The position numbers and the translations under genes are program-made. Positions 6,981 through 8,767 of a DNA stretch of 8,767 bases are shown piece by piece. Numbering within the stretch: position 1 is the stretch's first letter; every line of letters starts with the position of its first letter. The stretch is taken from contig JBFIHZ010000153.1 in NCBI GenBank assembly GCA_041601535.1, positions 1-8,767 of the forward strand. The letters run 5' to 3'. Below the pieces are notes generated by a model. It worked only from the letters and a program-made list of their open reading frames with translations. It was not told the DNA's origin and searched no databases. Origin of the DNA: JBFIHZ01 sp041601535. GTDB lineage: Bacteria; Pseudomonadota; Gammaproteobacteria; Xanthomonadales; SZUA-36.

Positions 6981-7066
6981 GCGACCGGCCGGTACGTCTG
7001 TGCGGGAAGGGTTGTGAAGGCAGCAGCCCTCGGGCCAGCAGGTTTAAAGCTCAGGTCAACGGCCAT
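6950..7066 (-). CDS. Possible 38-codon leader ORF overlapping the mltF start
   Basis: On the minus strand an ATG at 7066 follows GGGAGG with AATA between, the strongest ribosome binding site near mltF. The frame encodes 38 residues (starting MAVDLSFKPAGPRAAAF) and ends at TAG 6952-6950, thus overlapping the first ten codons of mltF in another frame. Because mltF itself has no Shine-Dalgarno sequence, this ORF may deliver ribosomes to its start by coupling. I recognise no similarity for the peptide. It could equally be a chance ORF, or reflect an indel in the mltF 5' end. Confidence 0.3.
   Translation of the reverse strand: MAVDLSFKPAGPRAAAFTTLPAQTYRPVAWHSTANSLY
6984..6993. repeat. 10-bp perfect palindrome before the mltF start
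   Basis: ACCGGCCGGT is a perfect palindrome 3 nt upstream of the mltF ATG on the minus strand, where a Shine-Dalgarno sequence would normally be. It may be an operator half or a coincidence of GC-rich sequence. Confidence 0.35.
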
Positions 7067-7094
7067 TATTCCTCCCGATCGCTAAGGCACCGCG

Positions 7095-7502
7095 TCAGTC
7101 CCAGCAGACCGTGGGTGACTTGGTGCCATTCTGGTTGATTTGTATGGGTGAGCACGAGGTGCCGTCTTTGGCCTTGTCATTCAGCTGGTCGCCACTGGCG
7201 GTCGCCACCAGGCTGTAGGCCGTGGCGCTGACACCGGTGGCGCTGAATGTGTAACTGGCGTGAGTGGGCTTGGGCAGAACCGTGCTGCTATCCGGCGCAT
7301 AGGCTGAATTATTGGAACGGAAGATTTCCTGGTTGATGGACCAGTTCAGCAGCAGTTGCTGCGCTTCTCCGCGTTTGGCCTTGCGCACATAGTCCACATA
7401 CGACGGGTAAGCCAGGGCCACCAGGATGGCTACCAGCATCACCACAATCATCAATTCAATAACAGTAAACCCGGAATTCCATTTTCCATGCAGTTTTTTC
7501 AT
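7095..7502 (-). CDS. pilE: Type IV minor pilin PilE
   Basis: The 135-residue prepilin has a short basic leader (MKKLHGKWNSG) cut by PilD between Gly11 and Phe12. The mature protein starts FTVIELMIVVMLVAIL, with the essential Glu at mature position 5 (E16) and a long hydrophobic helix, then AYPSYVDYVRKAKRGEAQ as in PilE proteins. The C-terminal D-loop is closed by C117 and C133, ending in PTVCWD; Pseudomonas PilE ends similarly in CWR by my recollection. Minor pilins of this kind join the priming complex that starts pilus assembly in the inner membrane. The ATG at 7502 has AGGTG 5 nt upstream; an open extension to 7610 lacks pilin features. The gene is divergent from fimT and pilW, rather than at the end of that operon as in Pseudomonas. 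Confidence 0.93.
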   Translation of the reverse strand: MKKLHGKWNSGFTVIELMIVVMLVAILVALAYPSYVDYVRKAKRGEAQQLLLNWSINQEIFRSNNSAYAPDSSTVLPKPTHASYTFSATGVSATAYSLVATASGDQLNDKAKDGTSCSPIQINQNGTKSPTVCWD

Positions 7503-7588
7503 GATCGCACCTGATTCATCCTGATCCAGTGGTCGGCAAGGCCAATGTTGCGGACCAGCGGTTTTTTCACAACGATGAGCGGTCTGAT

Positions 7589-7623
7589 TGGCCCTGTCTC
7601 GGCCACCCATCGCCCCCTATACT
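7589..7623 (+). promoter_or_regulatory. Putative fimT-pilW promoter with inverted repeat in the -35 region
   Basis: TATACT (7618-7623) matches the -10 consensus in five of six positions and lies 38 nt before the fimT start. No acceptable -35 hexamer lies at 16-18 bp. That space instead holds an inverted repeat, TGGCC (7589-7593), seven bases, GGCCA (7601-7605). This pattern would fit a promoter needing an activator, but no known binding site was recognised. The 159-bp spacer (7503-7661) must also carry the pilE promoter on the minus strand, where I saw no convincing sigma70 or sigma54 site. Confidence 0.35.
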
Positions 7624-7661
7624 ATGTAACACCACTTAATCATATTCTCCTGAGGTCAGTT

Positions 7662-8285
7662 ATGCCAACACAGGCAACGATCAGGAGGGACCCGAGAAAC
7701 ACCGGAAAAGGATTTTCCACTCACGTCGGCTTCACCGTCATCGAAATGATGATCACGATAGCCGTTGTCGCCATTATTACATCTTTGGCCTTACCGTCGT
7801 ACCGCACCATCCTGGAAAAACGCCAGGTAACCAGCGGTGCCGAGCAGCTCAGCGCGTTTCTCAGCGCGGTGCAGATCGAAGCGGTCAAGCGCAACGAGAA
7901 CCTCGCTGTGCGCTATATGCGCACCGATTCTGACACCTGGTGTGTGGGAATTGTTCCGGTTGCTACCGGCAGCACATCCAATACGCCCTGTGATTGCACC
8001 AAGGCGGTGACGGATGCGTCGGCCTGCAAGATTGACGGTCAATTGCGGGTATTTTCGGACGCCAATCTGAATTACCCCAAGATCATGGAAAAAATGACCG
8101 GCGATGGCGCCTTCGTGTTTGACCCGGTGCGCGGTTTGCTGGTCGAGCCGGCGGATGTACCAACCTTTGAACTGCTTTCCCGGGAAGGCAAGTACGCCCT
8201 TAACGTTGGCGTTTCAGCCACCGGGCGGGTCAAGGCCTGCTCCAATGGCAGCACCAAGAAAGTGCCGGGGTACGCGACATGTTGA
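7662..8285 (+). CDS. fimT: Type IV minor pilin of the FimT/FimU (GspH) family
   Basis: The 207-residue prepilin has a long leader of 23 residues (THVG at its end), then the mature N terminus FTVIEMMITIAVVAIIT with Glu at mature position 5 (E28) and a hydrophobic helix to about 44. The remainder fits the GspH/FimT globular domain; GVSATGRVKAC near 183-193 is the family's typical C-terminal strand. Six cysteines (94, 110, 112, 122, 193, 207) could form disulfides in the periplasm. FimT/FimU is a minor pilin that links the priming complex to the pilus. The ATG at 7662 is supported by TGAGGT 5 nt upstream; the frame is open back to 7545 but without pilin sense. The stop overlaps the pilW start by 7 nt (ATGTTGA), indicating a coupled operon. 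Confidence 0.92.
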   Translation: MPTQATIRRDPRNTGKGFSTHVGFTVIEMMITIAVVAIITSLALPSYRTILEKRQVTSGAEQLSAFLSAVQIEAVKRNENLAVRYMRTDSDTWCVGIVPVATGSTSNTPCDCTKAVTDASACKIDGQLRVFSDANLNYPKIMEKMTGDGAFVFDPVRGLLVEPADVPTFELLSREGKYALNVGVSATGRVKACSNGSTKKVPGYATC

Positions 8286-8767
8286 CCCGGGCTCAATTCG
8301 CTGCAAGCCGGCAGCGCGGCATGACCCTGATGGAAACCATGGTTTCGCTGGCGCTCAGCCTGGTGGTGACTTCCGCCATGGTCAGCCTGATGGCCAACTC
8401 ACTGGGCACCGCGACCCGCATCATCCAGATGTCGCAGTTGACCGATGAATTGCGCAATTCCATGAGCATGATGACGCGGGATGTGCGCCGCGCCAATTAC
8501 AACGTCAATGCGGCTTTTTGTTATGCCAATTCGGATTGCGGTATTGACGGATCAGCCAACCAATTCGCCGATATAGCAATAACCGGCGGGAATTGCTTCA
8601 CCTACGGTCTTGACCGCGATTTCGATGGCAATGCCGCCACCGATTCCGCTGGCGGTTTCCGGCGGGTGGCTACCGCGGGCATAGGCCGTATCGAGATGTG
8701 GATCGGCGATAATGCGCCGAATTGCTCAGCCACCAATAACGCCAACTGGGTGGCAGTGACCGACCCG
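8279..8767 (+). CDS. pilW: Type IV minor pilin PilW, 5' part only
   Basis: The frame opens at ATG 8279, overlapping the fimT stop, and runs off the right edge after 163 codons; PilW proteins are usually about twice that or more. The leader MLTRAQFAASRQRG is followed by MTLMETMVSLALSLVV, so PilD would cut after Gly14. Glu is at mature position 5 (E19), and Met replaces the usual Phe at mature position 1, which PilD tolerates. DELRNSMSMMTRDVRRANYN after the helix is typical of PilW. Four cysteines are visible (81, 87, 106, 149). DRDFDGNAATD at 112-122 has the spacing of an acidic calcium loop. PilW acts with FimU, PilV and PilX, plus PilY1, in priming the pilus; those genes probably follow beyond the window. 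Confidence 0.9.
   Translation, partial: MLTRAQFAASRQRGMTLMETMVSLALSLVVTSAMVSLMANSLGTATRIIQMSQLTDELRNSMSMMTRDVRRANYNVNAAFCYANSDCGIDGSANQFADIAITGGNCFTYGLDRDFDGNAATDSAGGFRRVATAGIGRIEMWIGDNAPNCSATNNANWVAVTDP

Noticed and set aside
7067..7094. Terminator between pilE and mltF
   Set aside because: No stem followed by a T-run could be found on the minus strand, so I cannot separate the two transcripts from sequence alone.
7503..7560. Sigma54 promoter for pilE on the minus strand
   Set aside because: CTGGTCCGCAACATTGGC resembles a -24/-12 pair, but the second element is shifted by one base and lacks the TTGC core at the fixed spacing.
7545..7661. Upstream extension of fimT
   Set aside because: The ATG at 7662 has a good ribosome binding site, and the extension would put the prepilin cleavage site 62 residues in, too far for a prepilin leader.
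1..8767. CRISPR, mobile element, toxin-antitoxin, phage defence or biosynthetic cluster
   Set aside because: Nearly all bases are assigned to housekeeping, cell-wall and pilus genes. No direct-repeat array, transposase, integrase or att-like duplication was seen.

Overview
The window reads as an ordinary, GC-rich, densely coding chromosomal segment of a gammaproteobacterium. The best marker is the block mltD – gloB – YafS-type methyltransferase – rnhA – dnaQ, an arrangement I know from Escherichia and Pseudomonas. The dialect of the minor pilins and of the M23 protein suggests a marine lineage such as Halieaceae or other Cellvibrionales, but that is a guess from memory. I see no prophage, insertion sequence, CRISPR array, RNA gene or defence system.

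Layout: (1) 1-178, the C-terminal end of an unrecognised protein on the plus strand. (2) 284-2739, minus strand: mltD, a lipoprotein lytic transglycosylase with three LysM repeats, followed after 2 nt by an M23 (LytM-type) metallopeptidase. The mltD gene has a clear sigma70-type promoter. (3) 2810-3580, minus: gloB, glyoxalase II, with its own extended -10 promoter. (4) 3683-5574, plus: a YafS-type methyltransferase, rnhA and dnaQ, closely spaced. (5) 5529-6980, minus: mltF, a second membrane-bound lytic transglycosylase, whose 3' end overlaps the dnaQ 3' end by 46 bp. A possible 38-codon leader ORF (6950-7066) runs into its start. (6) 7095-7502, minus: pilE, a type IV minor pilin. (7) 7662-8767, plus: fimT/fimU and the first half of pilW, divergent from pilE across a 159-bp spacer.

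How the genes work together: three enzymes (MltD, M23, MltF) remodel peptidoglycan, with glycan cleavage and probable peptide-crosslink cleavage encoded in one coupled pair. RNase HI and the DNA polymerase III epsilon subunit serve replication and proofreading. GloB completes methylglyoxal detoxification. PilE, FimT and PilW are minor pilins that prime assembly of the type IV pilus.

I did not find an obvious undescribed system. The points most worth a second look are the extended, antisense-overlapping tail of DnaQ, the small ORF and palindrome in front of mltF, the HxD variant of the M23 active site, the degenerate SAM-binding region of the methyltransferase, and an acidic calcium-loop-like motif in PilW.
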